Shown: positions 34,787 through 44,751, counted from the first letter of the stretch. The stretch: 64,000 nt of DNA from Streptomyces hydrogenans (GCF_014656075.1 NZ_BNBS01000015.1:1-64000), one strand, 5' to 3'. Made by a program: numbers and translations. Notes: generated from the letters alone by a model not told the origin.

Positions 34787-36037
34787 CTAGGTGATCGCGC
34801 GCGGGTTGGACGGGCGGAGCCGGACTCGGGGGGTCAGGAGGAGGAGGAGGAGTGTGCAGGAGGTTGTGGTCAGGAGACCGCCGGTGAGGAAGGTGGTGCG
34901 GAGGTCGGCGAGGGTCACGGTGGCTGATCCCAGGGCGGCGCCTGCGGCGATGCCGGCGTTGTAGGCGCCGGAGTTCGCGGCGAGGGCTAGGTCCGTGCGG
35001 CCGGGGGCGCAGTGGAGCATCGCGTTCTGGGTGGCCATGAAGACGGGGCCGAGCGCGGCGCCCATCAGGATGAGGAAGGCCACCGCCGCGCCCTGGTGCG
35101 GGCCGGTGGCGTAGAGGCCGAGCATGCCGGTCGCCTGGACGGTCACGGCGGTGGTGAGCGCCTGGCGGGGGAAGCGGTCCAGCAGTGCGCCGGTGACGCC
35201 GACGCCGGCCAGGCAGGCGACGCCGAGGAGGACGAGGAGGGTGTCGGTCGCGCCCGGGGAGAATCCGCTCACGTCGCCGAGGTACGTCACGAGGTACGTG
35301 AATCCGGCGAACGCGCCCGCGGAGGAGAGGAATCCGGCCGCCAGGACGGTTCTGAACGCGCGGCGGTCGGGGTTCGTCCCGTAGGCCGCCGCCTCCTCCT
35401 CCGGCCGTGCGGTCGGGAGGAGGGCGGCGACCGTCACCAGGGAGACGAGTCCCAGGAGCGCGAGCGCGGCGACGGGCACCTGCCAGGTGGTGGTGCGGCC
35501 GAGCAGGCTCCCGGCGGGGACGCCGAGCACGAGGGCGAGTGAGCCGGCCAGGGAGAGCGCCGCCACGACGCGCCCGCGGGCCCCGGGGGCGAACAGGCCG
35601 ACCGCTACGGGACCCATCACGGCCCAGAAGAGCGCCTGGGCGAGCGCGGTGAGTAGCCGGGCCGCGAGGAGCTGCCCGTACGAGGCGGCCAGCGCGGCGC
35701 CCGCGCTGGAGACGACGAGCGCGGCCAGGACGCCCGAGAGGACGTGGCGGCGCGGCACCTTCCGCACGAGGTGGGCGAGGGGCACGGAGGCGACCGCGAC
35801 CGTCAGGCCGTAACCGGTGACCAGCAGTCCGACGGTCGGGAGCGGCACATCGAGGCTCTCGGAGACGCGTTCCAGGAGGCCGACCGGCAGGTTCTCGGCG
35901 GTGTTGAAGGTGAAGGCGGCCAGCATGAGGGCGAGGAGCACGGCGGTGCTTCGCCACGGCGCTGCCGAGGGTGCCGCGTCCCCGGACGCGCGGAGTGCTC
36001 GCCGTGACCGTCGCGTGTCCTCCGTGGCACCGTCCAT
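34787..36037 (-). CDS. MFS exporter (DHA1-like)
   Basis: 416 residues from ATG 36037, with 12 predicted transmembrane helices. The helix 2-3 loop carries LAHLVRKVPRRHVL, the motif A region of drug:H+ antiporters, and helix 5 has a Gly/Pro-rich GVPAGSLLGR similar to motif C. It resembles Cml/AraJ-type exporters. The substrate is unknown. Its TAG stop is only 2 bp from the IS right end, so the original 3' end may have been altered by the insertion. Confidence 0.85.
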   Translation of the reverse strand: MDGATEDTRRSRRALRASGDAAPSAAPWRSTAVLLALMLAAFTFNTAENLPVGLLERVSESLDVPLPTVGLLVTGYGLTVAVASVPLAHLVRKVPRRHVLSGVLAALVVSSAGAALAASYGQLLAARLLTALAQALFWAVMGPVAVGLFAPGARGRVVAALSLAGSLALVLGVPAGSLLGRTTTWQVPVAALALLGLVSLVTVAALLPTARPEEEAAAYGTNPDRRAFRTVLAAGFLSSAGAFAGFTYLVTYLGDVSGFSPGATDTLLVLLGVACLAGVGVTGALLDRFPRQALTTAVTVQATGMLGLYATGPHQGAAVAFLILMGAALGPVFMATQNAMLHCAPGRTDLALAANSGAYNAGIAAGAALGSATVTLADLRTTFLTGGLLTTTSCTLLLLLLTPRVRLRPSNPRAIT

Positions 36038-36109
36038 GGGTTCAGCTCACCGGGCCCGGCGTTTGCGCCGCAACCGGTTTACGCCGCGTCGAGGCCTCCG
36101 GGTGCGCGT

Positions 36110-37741
36110 TCAGGGGCGCAGGACGGGGAAGTCGGTCGTGGCCCAGAGGGCGCGGTCGGGGACGGGGCGGCGGTCCGCCGCCGGCTGGTCCGCGGGCGCC
36201 CAGACGTGGGCGGTCCGCGTCGTGGTGCCGGCGACGGGGGCCCAGCCCGGGTCGCCGGTCGCGGCGAAGCCGGACCAGGCGCGGACCATGCGGTGGGCCA
36301 GTTCGTGGTCCTCGGGGCCGGGGGCGCCTCCGATGAGGAAGGAGAGGCGGTCGTCGTCGAGGTTGCCGAAGGCGAAGGGGATGTCCGCGCAGTGCCAGGC
36401 CCGGACGGGCGTACGGTCCGCTCCCCCGCGACGGCGGTCGAACACGGAGAGGTGGGCGCGCCCGCCGCCGGCGGCATGGGCCTCGGCGAGGCGGTGGGTG
36501 AACTCGCCGAAGAGCAGATCGCCGAAGAGGGCGAGGTGGACGTCGCGGACGGGGGCGCCGGGCCGTGCGGAACGGTAGCCCTCGACCACGTCCCCGGCGA
36601 GCCCGAAGTCCTCGGCGAAGCGGTCGATGCGCGCGTGCGTGGTGAGCTTCGCGCAGCTGCCGACGGCGTCGAGGAGCCAGTACTCCTCCGTGGTGTGGCA
36701 GAGCAGCAGGTCCACGTCCCGGGCCGCTCCCGCCGCGAGGGCGGTGAGGGGGTCGACGGGCAGGGTCGCGCCGCCGAGGACCGGGGCGAAGAGGGAGGGG
36801 TCGTAGTGCCGGGAGCCGGAGGAGGGGTCGTGCCGGTACGCGTCGACCACCTGGTCCGAGGCCGCGACCAGGGCCTGTGGCGTCGCCGACGCGAGGCCGG
36901 CCGGAGTGGCTTCGCAGCCTGCCGCCGCGGCGATCTCGCGGGTGGTCGAGGCGGCGATCTCCCGCGTGTGGAAGGGGCTGGCGGGGCTGTGCGCGATCGC
37001 GCGGCGGAACAGGCCGCGGGCTTGCTCCATCACCATCAGGCAGGCCACCGCGGTGGCGCCGGAGGACTGGCCGGCGAGGGTGACGTTCCCCGGGTCGCCG
37101 CCGAACGCCCCGATGTCGTCGCGGACCCAGCGCAGGGCGGCGACCAGGTCGAGCAGCCCCCGGTTGTCGGGCGGGGCGGTGCCGTCGGATTCCGCGTCGG
37201 CGTCCGCCTCGAAGTCGGCGTCCGCTTCGGAGTCCGTGGACACGTGCGCGTCGGAGTCCGCGGACACGGGCGCGTCGGGGCCGGAGCCGAAGCCGGATCG
37301 GGAGGCCGTGGGGACGTGCCCGAAGCCCTCGAAGCCGAGCCGGTAGTTCAGCGTGACGACGACGAGGCCGGTGCGGGCGAGCGCTGTGCCGTCGAAGTCG
37401 GGCTGGGCGGAGGAGCCGAAGGTGTAGGCGCCCCCGTGGATCCAGACCAGGACGGGCAGGGGGTCGGTGGTGGGTGTCGGGGTCCAGACGTTGACGGTGA
37501 GGACGTCCTCGTCGCCGGGCCTCCAGGAGGGCGCGCCGGGAAGCTCCGCCGACTGCGGGGCGACCGGCCCGAAGGCCGTGCCGTCCCGGACTCCGCGCCA
37601 CGGCGGGGCCGGGCGCGGCGCGCGGAACCGGGCGGCGCCGAACGGGGGTGCCGCGTACGGGATGCCGAGCGCGGCGACGACGTCCTCCGCGGGCCGGAAT
37701 CCCCGGACCGCACCGTTCGTCGTCTCGAAAACGTCGTCCAT
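36110..37741 (-). CDS. type-B carboxylesterase with acidic insertion
   Basis: 543 residues from ATG 37741. Oxyanion HGGAY (102-106), nucleophile elbow GQSSG (Ser226), acid region TTEEYW, catalytic His in WHCADIPFAFGN. A low-complexity insert (about 147-189) made of Asp, Glu, Ala and Ser sits between the oxyanion strand and the nucleophile, where relatives normally have a short loop. Cytoplasmic (no signal). It should hydrolyse carboxylic esters. Confidence 0.88.
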   Translation of the reverse strand: MDDVFETTNGAVRGFRPAEDVVAALGIPYAAPPFGAARFRAPRPAPPWRGVRDGTAFGPVAPQSAELPGAPSWRPGDEDVLTVNVWTPTPTTDPLPVLVWIHGGAYTFGSSAQPDFDGTALARTGLVVVTLNYRLGFEGFGHVPTASRSGFGSGPDAPVSADSDAHVSTDSEADADFEADADAESDGTAPPDNRGLLDLVAALRWVRDDIGAFGGDPGNVTLAGQSSGATAVACLMVMEQARGLFRRAIAHSPASPFHTREIAASTTREIAAAAGCEATPAGLASATPQALVAASDQVVDAYRHDPSSGSRHYDPSLFAPVLGGATLPVDPLTALAAGAARDVDLLLCHTTEEYWLLDAVGSCAKLTTHARIDRFAEDFGLAGDVVEGYRSARPGAPVRDVHLALFGDLLFGEFTHRLAEAHAAGGGRAHLSVFDRRRGGADRTPVRAWHCADIPFAFGNLDDDRLSFLIGGAPGPEDHELAHRMVRAWSGFAATGDPGWAPVAGTTTRTAHVWAPADQPAADRRPVPDRALWATTDFPVLRP

Positions 37742-37915
37742 GGGACGGCCTCGTTTCACGGGTGGGGAGGTGGGGTGACGAAGATCAGCTTCGCGTCCCG
37801 GCTCCCGCCCCGTCCAACACCGGGACGACCGCGATCCACGCACTGGTGTTGTCAATGCGCCCCGGACGGACGTCGCCCACCGGCCCGTCGGGGCCCGCTG
37901 CTAGATTCGTCGGCC

Positions 37916-38317
37916 ATGCGATCACGTGACTTCGACCTCGACTTCCGCGACCGTGCCCGACGAACGAGCCAGTGGGGTCTGGGGCTGCTGGGCGTGGCCG
38001 CGCTCCTGTGGGCCTGGTGCGCGGTGCTGCTGCTCACGTCGTACGAGGTCGACCGGAAGCCCGACGACAAGCACCCCGCCCAGTGCGAGTCGCGCCTGCT
38101 GACCGACCGCTCCACCGCCAACCAGGGCGTCGCCCGCGGCAGTTGGTGCCAGTCCGAGCGCGACTGGCCGGAGGCGCTCGCCGTCCTCGGGCTGTCCCTC
38201 CCGGTCTCGATCGCCGGCGTGGCCCTGTTCACGACCGGCATCGTCAGCCGCCGGATGAGCGCGCACTCCCAGGCGATGCGCGAACTGGACCGGCTCGCGG
38301 AGCCCGCCGACGCGTGA
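37916..38317 (+). CDS. two-helix membrane protein
   Basis: 133 residues from ATG 37916. Transmembrane helices at about 20-42 and 87-110, with a hydrophilic loop containing two Cys (AQCESRLL, GSWCQSE) that would face outside. Charged N- and C-termini. Function unknown. Confidence 0.65.
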   Translation: MRSRDFDLDFRDRARRTSQWGLGLLGVAALLWAWCAVLLLTSYEVDRKPDDKHPAQCESRLLTDRSTANQGVARGSWCQSERDWPEALAVLGLSLPVSIAGVALFTTGIVSRRMSAHSQAMRELDRLAEPADA

Positions 38318-38347
38318 CCTCCGTCCGCGCCCCGGCGGCGCGGCGCT

Positions 38348-39190
38348 TCACCGCGCGCTCTTCCGCCCGATCAGCTGGAGGAGACGCGCGGTGTGCATGT
38401 GGGGGTGGCGGCCGGTGAGGGCGAGTTCGAGGCGCTCCAGGTCGGCGTAGAACGCGGGATCGTACTTGCGGGCGTCGTCGGTGATGTGGTCGCAGACGTT
38501 GCGGATGCCGTAGTGGCGCACCTCCTCGCACCCCAGGTCCGTGAGGTGACCGGTGAGTTCCTCGGCCGTGTGCAGGGCCAGCGACGAGCCGAACATCCGG
38601 GTCCCGGCCCGGTCGGATTCGAGTGCGGCCAGCGCCGCGGGCAGGTCGAGTTCGCGTACGGCGAGGGTCAGCGGCTGCGAGTGACGGTTGATCGCCATCA
38701 GCGAGAAGAGGCCGCCCGGCCGCAGCGGGGCCAGGGACGCGGCGAGGGTGTGGCGGGCATCGTCCGTGTAGGCGAGGAGGTTGTGGCACAGCACCACGTC
38801 GAAGCCGCCGCCGGCGAGGTCGTCGGGCAGCCGGTGCACATCGCCCTCGACGCAGGTGACGCGCTCCGTCAGCCCGGCCGCCGCCGCCCGTTCGGCCGCG
38901 GCGGCGAGCATCGCGGGGGCGTGGTCGACGATCGTCACGTGGTGCCCGCGCGCCGCGAGCCGTACGGCGTCCCCGCCGTCACCGCCCGCCAGGTCGAGCA
39001 CGCGCGACGGGCCGCCCCCGAGCACCTCGACGTGCCGCACGAGGTTCGCCTCGGCGGTCGCGTAACGCAGCCGCCCCCACGGGGCCTCCTGCCACTCCTG
39101 CCACACGGCCATGGCACGGTCGAACGTCTCGGGGACCGCGGGTACTTCGGGTACTTCGGGTGCTTCGGGTGCTTCGGGTGCTTCGGACAT
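38348..39190 (-). CDS. SAM-dependent methyltransferase, CmoM/SmtA-like
   Basis: 280 residues from ATG 39190. Class I motif I is VLDLAGGDGGDA, followed by VTIVDHAPAML and FDVVLCHNLLAY. The C-terminal pattern GIRNVCDHI...LALTGRHPHMHTARLLQ matches CmoM-type tRNA uridine-34 methyltransferases, so a tRNA or small-molecule substrate is plausible. The first 20 residues are a Glu-Ala/Val-Pro repeat encoded by five tandem 9-bp units (39138-39187), absent from typical relatives. Confidence 0.82.
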   Translation of the reverse strand: MSEAPEAPEAPEVPEVPAVPETFDRAMAVWQEWQEAPWGRLRYATAEANLVRHVEVLGGGPSRVLDLAGGDGGDAVRLAARGHHVTIVDHAPAMLAAAAERAAAAGLTERVTCVEGDVHRLPDDLAGGGFDVVLCHNLLAYTDDARHTLAASLAPLRPGGLFSLMAINRHSQPLTLAVRELDLPAALAALESDRAGTRMFGSSLALHTAEELTGHLTDLGCEEVRHYGIRNVCDHITDDARKYDPAFYADLERLELALTGRHPHMHTARLLQLIGRKSAR

Positions 39191-39461
39191 CCGACGACCC
39201 TACCGTCGGCCGGTGTGACGCCGACGGTTCCGGGAGGGGAGGCGGGGGGGTGGGCGGGCCGGCGAGCCGACCGCCCTCTCGGACCCGTCAGAGGCTCGGA
39301 CCGGCCGTCGTGGTCGGGCGGGGTTCCGGATCGGGCCGCGGCCCCGGGCCGGGTCGTCCGACCGGTGTAGGACCAGCGCCCGATGGGCGAGCCGTCGGCG
39401 GCTCGCTACGCTCGGTGACGCCCGCCGGTTCGCCTGAGCCGCGCCTTACCAGGAGGTCTCC

Positions 39462-39872
39462 GTGCCCGCCGACGCCACGGCCCACATCCGCATCGCACGC
39501 CCGTCCCGCGACCTGGAGGCGGCGGAACGTTTCTGGGTGTCGGGGCTCGGGCTGGACGTCCAGTACCGGCACGTGGCCGACGGCACGCCCGGCGTGCACG
39601 ACCTGCTCATGGTCGGCTGGCCCGGCGGCGCTTGGCACCTCGAACTCGTCCGCGACCCGGCCGACCCGATGGAGCCCCGGCCGACCCCCGAGGACCTGCT
39701 CGTGGTGTACCTCGGCGAGGAGGTCCCCGACGCGCTGGTGCGCCGGATCGAGGAGCACGGCGGCAAGCGCGTCCCGGCCCACAATCCGTACTGGGACACG
39801 TGGGGTGTGACGCTCCAGGACCCGGACGGCTATCTGCTCGTGCTCTCCACCCGGGACTGGTCCACCACCTGA
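39462..39872 (+). CDS. VOC-superfamily (glyoxalase/bleomycin-resistance-like) protein
   Basis: 136 residues from GTG 39462 with AGGAGG 6 bp upstream. Paired beta-alpha-beta-beta-beta modules: HIRIARPSRDLEAAERFW at the start, HLELVRD at the end of module 1, and LQDPDGYLLVL at the end of module 2. Possible metal ligands are His8 and Glu near 62. Close in pattern to YycE-like proteins. Substrate unknown. Confidence 0.82.
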   Translation: MPADATAHIRIARPSRDLEAAERFWVSGLGLDVQYRHVADGTPGVHDLLMVGWPGGAWHLELVRDPADPMEPRPTPEDLLVVYLGEEVPDALVRRIEEHGGKRVPAHNPYWDTWGVTLQDPDGYLLVLSTRDWSTT

Positions 39873-39902
39873 GGCGGTCCCGCCCGGTCCCGTCGGCGAT
39901 CC

Positions 39903-39943
39903 GGCCGCCCCCGCACGAGGGCCGGGCCCGTGCGGGGGCGGCC
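39903..39943 (+). terminator. strong hairpin after VOC gene
   Basis: A perfect 14-bp stem GGCCGCCCCCGCAC and its complement around a 13-nt loop, 31 bp after the VOC stop codon. Confidence 0.8.
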
Positions 39944-40097
39944 GCCCCGAGACTGCCACCGGGTGCGCCTCGGGGCCACGGTCCGGCTGGGCGGCGCCCC
40001 GGCCCGGTAGGCGCCGGCGTCCGGTCGCCACCTCCACCCGCCCGGCCCCGGCGCCCGTCGCAAGGAAAGCGGGCGGCTCGTTCCGTACGCTGGCGGC

Positions 40098-40994
40098 ATG
40101 CGTATGCGGCCGACTTTGAGCTGGACACCGACCGGGGACCTGCCGCCGGGGACGACGGACCTGGAGCCGGTGGTCGACGTGGTGCGGGGCGGCGGGGTGC
40201 TGGTGCTCAGCGGGGCCGGGATCTCCACGGAGTCGGGGATCCCGGACTACCGGGGCGAGGGCGGCAGCCTGGCCCGGCACACGCCGATGACGTACCAGGA
40301 CTTCACCGGTGGCGAGCGGGCGCGGCGGCGGTACTGGGCTCGCAGCCACCTCGGGTGGCGGACCTTCGGGCGGGCGCGGCCCAACGACGGGCACCGGGCC
40401 GTGGCCGCCTTCGGGCGGGCCGGGCTGCTGACCGGGGTCATCACGCAGAACGTCGACGGGCTGCACCGGGCCGCCGGGAGCGACGGGGTCGTGGAGCTGC
40501 ACGGCGGTCTCGACCGGGTCGTGTGCCTGTCCTGCGGGGACGTGAGCGCGCGGCGGGAGCTCGCGCGGCGCCTGGAGGAGGCCAATCCGGGGTTCGATCC
40601 GGTGCCCGCCGCGGTCAATCCCGACGGGGACGCCGACCTCACGGACGAGCAGGTCGCGGACTTCCACGTGGTGCCGTGCGTGGTGTGCGGCGGGGTGCTC
40701 AAGCCCGACGTGGTGTTCTTCGGCGAGACCGTGCCCGCGGAGCGGGTGGAGCGCTGCCGGGAGCTGGTGCGGGGCGCCGCGTCGGTGCTGGTGCTGGGTT
40801 CGTCGCTGACGGTGATGTCGGGGCTGCGGTTCGTCCGGCAGGCGGCTCAGGCCGGTACGCCCGTGGTGATCGTCAACAGGGACGCGACGCGGGGGGACAC
40901 GCTCGCCGCGGCCCGGGTCGCCCTGCCGCTCGGGAAGGCGCTCACCTCGGTCGCCGAGCGGCTGGGCATCGCCGTGGAGCGCTCGGAGGGGTGA
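40098..40994 (+). CDS. sirtuin-type NAD-dependent protein deacylase
   Basis: 298 residues from ATG 40098; ATG 40104 is an alternative. NAD-binding GAGIS (39-43) and GIPDYRG, TQNVD (116-120), catalytic His135 (ELHGG), zinc Cys143, Cys146, Cys194 and Cys197, GSSLTVMS and VNRD. All class II-like sirtuin positions are kept. It removes acyl groups from lysines using NAD+. A longer zinc-module insertion (150-190) than in CobB is present. Confidence 0.9.
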   Translation: MRMRPTLSWTPTGDLPPGTTDLEPVVDVVRGGGVLVLSGAGISTESGIPDYRGEGGSLARHTPMTYQDFTGGERARRRYWARSHLGWRTFGRARPNDGHRAVAAFGRAGLLTGVITQNVDGLHRAAGSDGVVELHGGLDRVVCLSCGDVSARRELARRLEEANPGFDPVPAAVNPDGDADLTDEQVADFHVVPCVVCGGVLKPDVVFFGETVPAERVERCRELVRGAASVLVLGSSLTVMSGLRFVRQAAQAGTPVVIVNRDATRGDTLAAARVALPLGKALTSVAERLGIAVERSEG

Positions 40995-41023
40995 CCGTCG
41001 GCTCTCCCGGCGTCACGGGGCCT

Positions 41024-41809
41024 TCAGATGAGGGCCTGGACGGCGTAGAGGGCGCCGACGGTGGTGGCGAGCGTCGCCAGGAGCAGGCGGAGGGCGCGTT
41101 CGGGGAGGCGGGGCTGGAGGCGGGCGCCGAGGTAGCCGCCGACGAGACCGCCCAGTCCGCAGGCCAGGCCGAGCCACCAGTCGGGGGCGATGTCGCCCGA
41201 GCCGGTGAGGGACAGGACGGCGTACGCGGCGGCGCCGACCACCGAGGTGACGAAGGTCGTCGCGAGCGCCGCCGGGGCCACCCGGGAGACGGGCAGTCCC
41301 CGGGCGACGAGGACCGGGCCGATGAGGGATCCGCCACCGATGCCGTAGATCCCGCCCACCACGCCGACGGCCAGGGCGAGGGCCGTCAGACCGCCCGGGG
41401 AGGGTTCCCGGGCCGCGCCGGTCCGGTGGCGGGCCGGGCGGAGGGTACGCACGAAGAGCCAGGCGCCCAGCGGGAGGAGGAGCGCGGCGATCAGGAGCCG
41501 GAAGACGGTCGGGCCCGGGAGGACGTACACGCGGATCACCGCACCGGCGACCACCCCCGGCAGGGTGCCGGCGACGAGCCGCCGGGCCAGCGGGCCGCGC
41601 AGGGCGCCGTCACGGCGGTAGCGCCAGAGGGCGCCGGGGCCGGCCACCACGTTGAAGAGCAGGTTCGTCGGGGTGACCGCCGGGTTCGGCACGCCGAAGA
41701 CGCTGAGGTGGACCGGCAGGAGGAAGACCGCGCCGGACACCCCCACGGGGGCGGTCACGACCGAGATCAGGAGGCCCGCCGCCAGGCCCGCCCAGACCGT
41801 CCACTCCAC
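41024..41809 (-). CDS. TauE/SafE-family membrane transporter
   Basis: 261 residues from GTG 41809, eight predicted transmembrane helices in two repeats with the duplicated GxxxSP/GGGS-type turns (VVTAPVGVSGA near the start, GGIYGIGGGSLIGP in the middle). TauE/SafE proteins export sulfite or sulfonate-type anions; the substrate here is not shown. Confidence 0.85.
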   Translation of the reverse strand: MEWTVWAGLAAGLLISVVTAPVGVSGAVFLLPVHLSVFGVPNPAVTPTNLLFNVVAGPGALWRYRRDGALRGPLARRLVAGTLPGVVAGAVIRVYVLPGPTVFRLLIAALLLPLGAWLFVRTLRPARHRTGAAREPSPGGLTALALAVGVVGGIYGIGGGSLIGPVLVARGLPVSRVAPAALATTFVTSVVGAAAYAVLSLTGSGDIAPDWWLGLACGLGGLVGGYLGARLQPRLPERALRLLLATLATTVGALYAVQALI

Positions 41810-41814
41810 GTCCC

Positions 41815-41985
41815 CTCCGCCTCCTCGCCGCTCCCCGCGGCCGCTCGCCGTTCCCCGCTGTTCCCCGCCGCTGCTCGCCGGTACCCGCCGCTCCCCGCCG
41901 CTGCTCGATGCTCCCGGCAGCTTCCTCGCTTTTCCCTCCGCCGCTTCCCGCCGCCGCTCGCCGGTCCCCGCCGCTCCCGCCCTCC
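41815..41985. repeat. CCGCCGCTCCC-type low-complexity repeat
   Basis: About 170 bp of degenerate C-rich units (CGCCGCTCCCCGCCG and variants) fill the gap between the transporter and LuxR genes. No spacer-repeat regularity. Confidence 0.7.
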
Positions 41986-41993
41986 GCGGCCGC

Positions 41994-42752
41994 TCAGTGC
42001 GGCGAGGTGATCCCCCACGCCGCCGCCTGCGCGGCTGCCGCGGCCCGGTTGGGGAGGTCGAGCTTGGCGAGGATGTGCTCGATGTGGGTCCCGACGGTAC
42101 GCGGGGTGATGTACAGCAGGGCGGCGATCTGGCGGTTGGTGCGCCCTTCGGTCAGCTCGGCCAGCACTTCCAGCTCGCGCGGCGACAGGCCGCCGGGCCG
42201 TCGCGGACCCGGTCCCGTCCCCGCGGGCGCGGGTGCCTCGCGGGAGTCCACGGCGGCGGCGAGCGACTCGGTGAGCAGGGTGACCACGGCGCGGGCCGGG
42301 TCGGGGGTGGCGCGCGGCCTGCGGATGCTGACGTTCAGCATGCCGACGTACCGGCCGTCGGCGGCGAAGAGGCACTGGGCGACGCCGTCCTCGATGCCGA
42401 GGGGGGCGAGCACGTCCTGGAAGCCCGGCGAGGCGGCCAGGAGCGGCTCGGGGACGTCGCCGAGCCACAGGCCGCCCCGTGCCGGGCTGCGCAGCACGGG
42501 GAAGACCGGGTCGCGGTGGAGGCGGGTCTCGATGTACGCCGTGGCGTCGGCCGGATAGCTCCCGGCCAGCGTGGTGTGGCGGCCCAGCGCCGGGTCCCAG
42601 CGGGTGAGGGAGGCGTGGTCGTGCTCGACCACCTCCGACAGCGCCGCCAGGACCGTGTCGACGCCGGTGGCGCCGGCGGTGGCGCTCCTGGCGGCTTCGC
42701 GGACGTGGACGGCGGCGTCCAGGATGTCCGCTGTGCTGTGCCGTGCTGCCAT
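41994..42752 (-). CDS. LuxR-family regulator with GAF-like N-terminus
   Basis: 252 residues from ATG 42752. Residues about 20-170 form a GAF-like sensor domain; residues about 186-245 form the LuxR HTH (LSPRELEVLAELTEGRTNRQIA, TVGTHIEHILAKL). It lies 74 bp downstream of the amidohydrolase gene on the same strand and may be its regulator or cotranscribed with it. Confidence 0.85.
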   Translation of the reverse strand: MAARHSTADILDAAVHVREAARSATAGATGVDTVLAALSEVVEHDHASLTRWDPALGRHTTLAGSYPADATAYIETRLHRDPVFPVLRSPARGGLWLGDVPEPLLAASPGFQDVLAPLGIEDGVAQCLFAADGRYVGMLNVSIRRPRATPDPARAVVTLLTESLAAAVDSREAPAPAGTGPGPRRPGGLSPRELEVLAELTEGRTNRQIAALLYITPRTVGTHIEHILAKLDLPNRAAAAAQAAAWGITSPH

Positions 42753-42826
42753 CCCCCCAGGATGATCATCTGTTCGGGTGACGTCAATCGCGGGGCCTGT
42801 CGGGCCGGGCTGCGTACAGGTCCGGG

Positions 42827-44536
42827 CTAGGAGGCGGCGGGCCGGGCCTCGTACACCACCCGTCCGTCGAGGACCGTGAGGACGACGGGCATGTCGGGGA
42901 TGGTGTGGGGGTCGGCGCCGAGCAGGTCGCCCTCGACGACGCACAGGTCGGCGACCTTGCCGGTCTCCAGGGAGCCTTTCCAGTCGTCGGCGAAGTCCTG
43001 CCAGGCCGCGTCGATCGTGTACGTGCGGATCGCCTCGGCCAGCGCGATGCGCTGCTCCGGACCGCTGACCCGGCCGGCGGCCTTGGACTCGCGCAGCACC
43101 ATCGTGGCGACGCCCTGGCGCCAGTCCGGGTGGGTGACGGGGGCGTCGGAGCCGCTGGCGACGCGGACGCCGGCGTCGAGGGCGTCGCGGTAGGGCCAGG
43201 CGTAGGCGGCCCGGCCGGCGCCGACGAACTCCTCCTCCATGTCGGCGACGGTCCACTTGATGGTGGGGTTCATGTTGACGCCGTAGTCGTGGGCGGCGAG
43301 CACCTTCATGGCGTGCGGGGTGAGGAAGTCGCCGTGGATGACGTAGTGGCGGGCGTCGTCGCGCGGGTGCGCGGCCGCGGCGGCGGCGAAGGCGTCCGTG
43401 ACGGTGTCGATGGCCCGGTCGCCGGTGGCGTGGACGCCGAGCTGGTGTCCCGCTGCGTGGGCGTGCCGGATCATCGCGCCGATCTCCGCGATCCGGTCGT
43501 CGTCGAGGTCGCCGCCGACGCAGAGGGAGCCGCAGCCGCCGCCGACGTACGGCTCGTGCATCCAGGCCGTCTTGTTGGGGACGATGCCGTCGGCGAAGAC
43601 CTTCACGCCGTGGATCGCGAGGCGGCGCGGGTCGTCCTCCCCCGCGACGTCGAGGGCGTCGAGGGTGCGGGCGAACTCCTCGGCGGTGCCGGCCATGCCG
43701 GTGGGCAGGAGCAGGACGCCGACGCGGGCGGTCAGTTCGCCGTCGGCGAGGAGCCGACGGTAGACCTCCAGGGTCTCCGTGCCGAGGGCGCCGCGCATGA
43801 TGCCGTCGCCGCCGGGGCCGAGGCCGGGCTCGGTGTAGCTGGTGACGCCGAGCCGGGCGAGCGTGGCGAGGGCGGACTTGATCGCGTCGGTCCGTTCCTG
43901 GCGGTCGAGCGGCGGCAGGGCGTTCTGCACGAGGGCCTGCGCGCCCTCGTGGAGCAGGCCGGTCGGTTCCCCTGCTTCGTCCGTGACGACGGCCCCGCCG
44001 GGCGGCGCGACGGTGTGCCGGTCGATGCCGATCAGCTCCAGGGCCTTGGAGTTGACCCAGGTGGCGTGGCCGGAGAAGGAGTACAGGACGACGGGGTGGT
44101 CGGGGCTGACGGCGTCGAGGTCGCCGCGCGCGGGGTGCCGGGACGGGTCGGCGACGCACTCGGCGAGATAGCCGGTGTCCCAGCCGTGTCCGGTGATCCA
44201 CTGCCCCGCGGAGGCCCGTCCGACGGCCTCGCGCACCGCCCCGGCGACCTCGGCGAGCGAGGAGACGGCGGAGTGGCCGACCTCCACCGAGAGCGGCGGG
44301 CTCGCCATGCCGAAGGCGCAGCCGTGCAGGTGGGAGTCGTTGATGCCGGGCAGCAGCGTCGCGCCCTCCAGGTCGACGACCCGGGTGTCGGGGCCGATGA
44401 GCGCGGCGACGTCCTCCCGGGTGCCCACGGCGCTGATGACCGAGCCGGTCACCGCCAGCGCCTCGACCACCGAGAACTCCGCGTCGACGGTGACCACCCG
44501 TCCGCCGACGAAGACCAGATCCGCATACGTACCCAC
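42827..44536 (-). CDS. amidohydrolase 3 family protein (YtcJ-like)
   Basis: 569 residues from GTG 44536 (AAAGGA upstream). Metal-dependent hydrolase: first HxH in INDSHLHG, further ligands in KVFADGIVPNK (carboxylated-Lys region), HATGDRAI, VIHGDF and SGSDAPV. The order and length match YtcJ-like amidohydrolases, which act on formamides or related C-N bonds. Cytoplasmic. Substrate unknown. Confidence 0.88.
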   Translation of the reverse strand: MGTYADLVFVGGRVVTVDAEFSVVEALAVTGSVISAVGTREDVAALIGPDTRVVDLEGATLLPGINDSHLHGCAFGMASPPLSVEVGHSAVSSLAEVAGAVREAVGRASAGQWITGHGWDTGYLAECVADPSRHPARGDLDAVSPDHPVVLYSFSGHATWVNSKALELIGIDRHTVAPPGGAVVTDEAGEPTGLLHEGAQALVQNALPPLDRQERTDAIKSALATLARLGVTSYTEPGLGPGGDGIMRGALGTETLEVYRRLLADGELTARVGVLLLPTGMAGTAEEFARTLDALDVAGEDDPRRLAIHGVKVFADGIVPNKTAWMHEPYVGGGCGSLCVGGDLDDDRIAEIGAMIRHAHAAGHQLGVHATGDRAIDTVTDAFAAAAAAHPRDDARHYVIHGDFLTPHAMKVLAAHDYGVNMNPTIKWTVADMEEEFVGAGRAAYAWPYRDALDAGVRVASGSDAPVTHPDWRQGVATMVLRESKAAGRVSGPEQRIALAEAIRTYTIDAAWQDFADDWKGSLETGKVADLCVVEGDLLGADPHTIPDMPVVLTVLDGRVVYEARPAAS

Positions 44537-44751
44537 AGCAGGGTCCTTTCGAAGACCGGGCGCCCCCTGGGCACCCGTGAACGATCTCCGAGGACTCTCT
44601 CCGGGCGGGCCTCCGCCGCACATCGGTCATTCCACCGATACGGGTGCCCCGGCCGGGCTCCGTGCACCTGTCCTCGGCAGGGCGTCCGCACCCGGGACCG
44701 CCCGGTGCGACCGGGCCTGCCGGTTCCGCCGGACGCCGGACGCGGCCGGGG

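Noticed and set aside
41815..41985. C-rich repeat considered as a CRISPR-like array.
   Set aside because: Units are short and degenerate, with no unique spacers; same for the repeats at 11745, 16790 and 18015.
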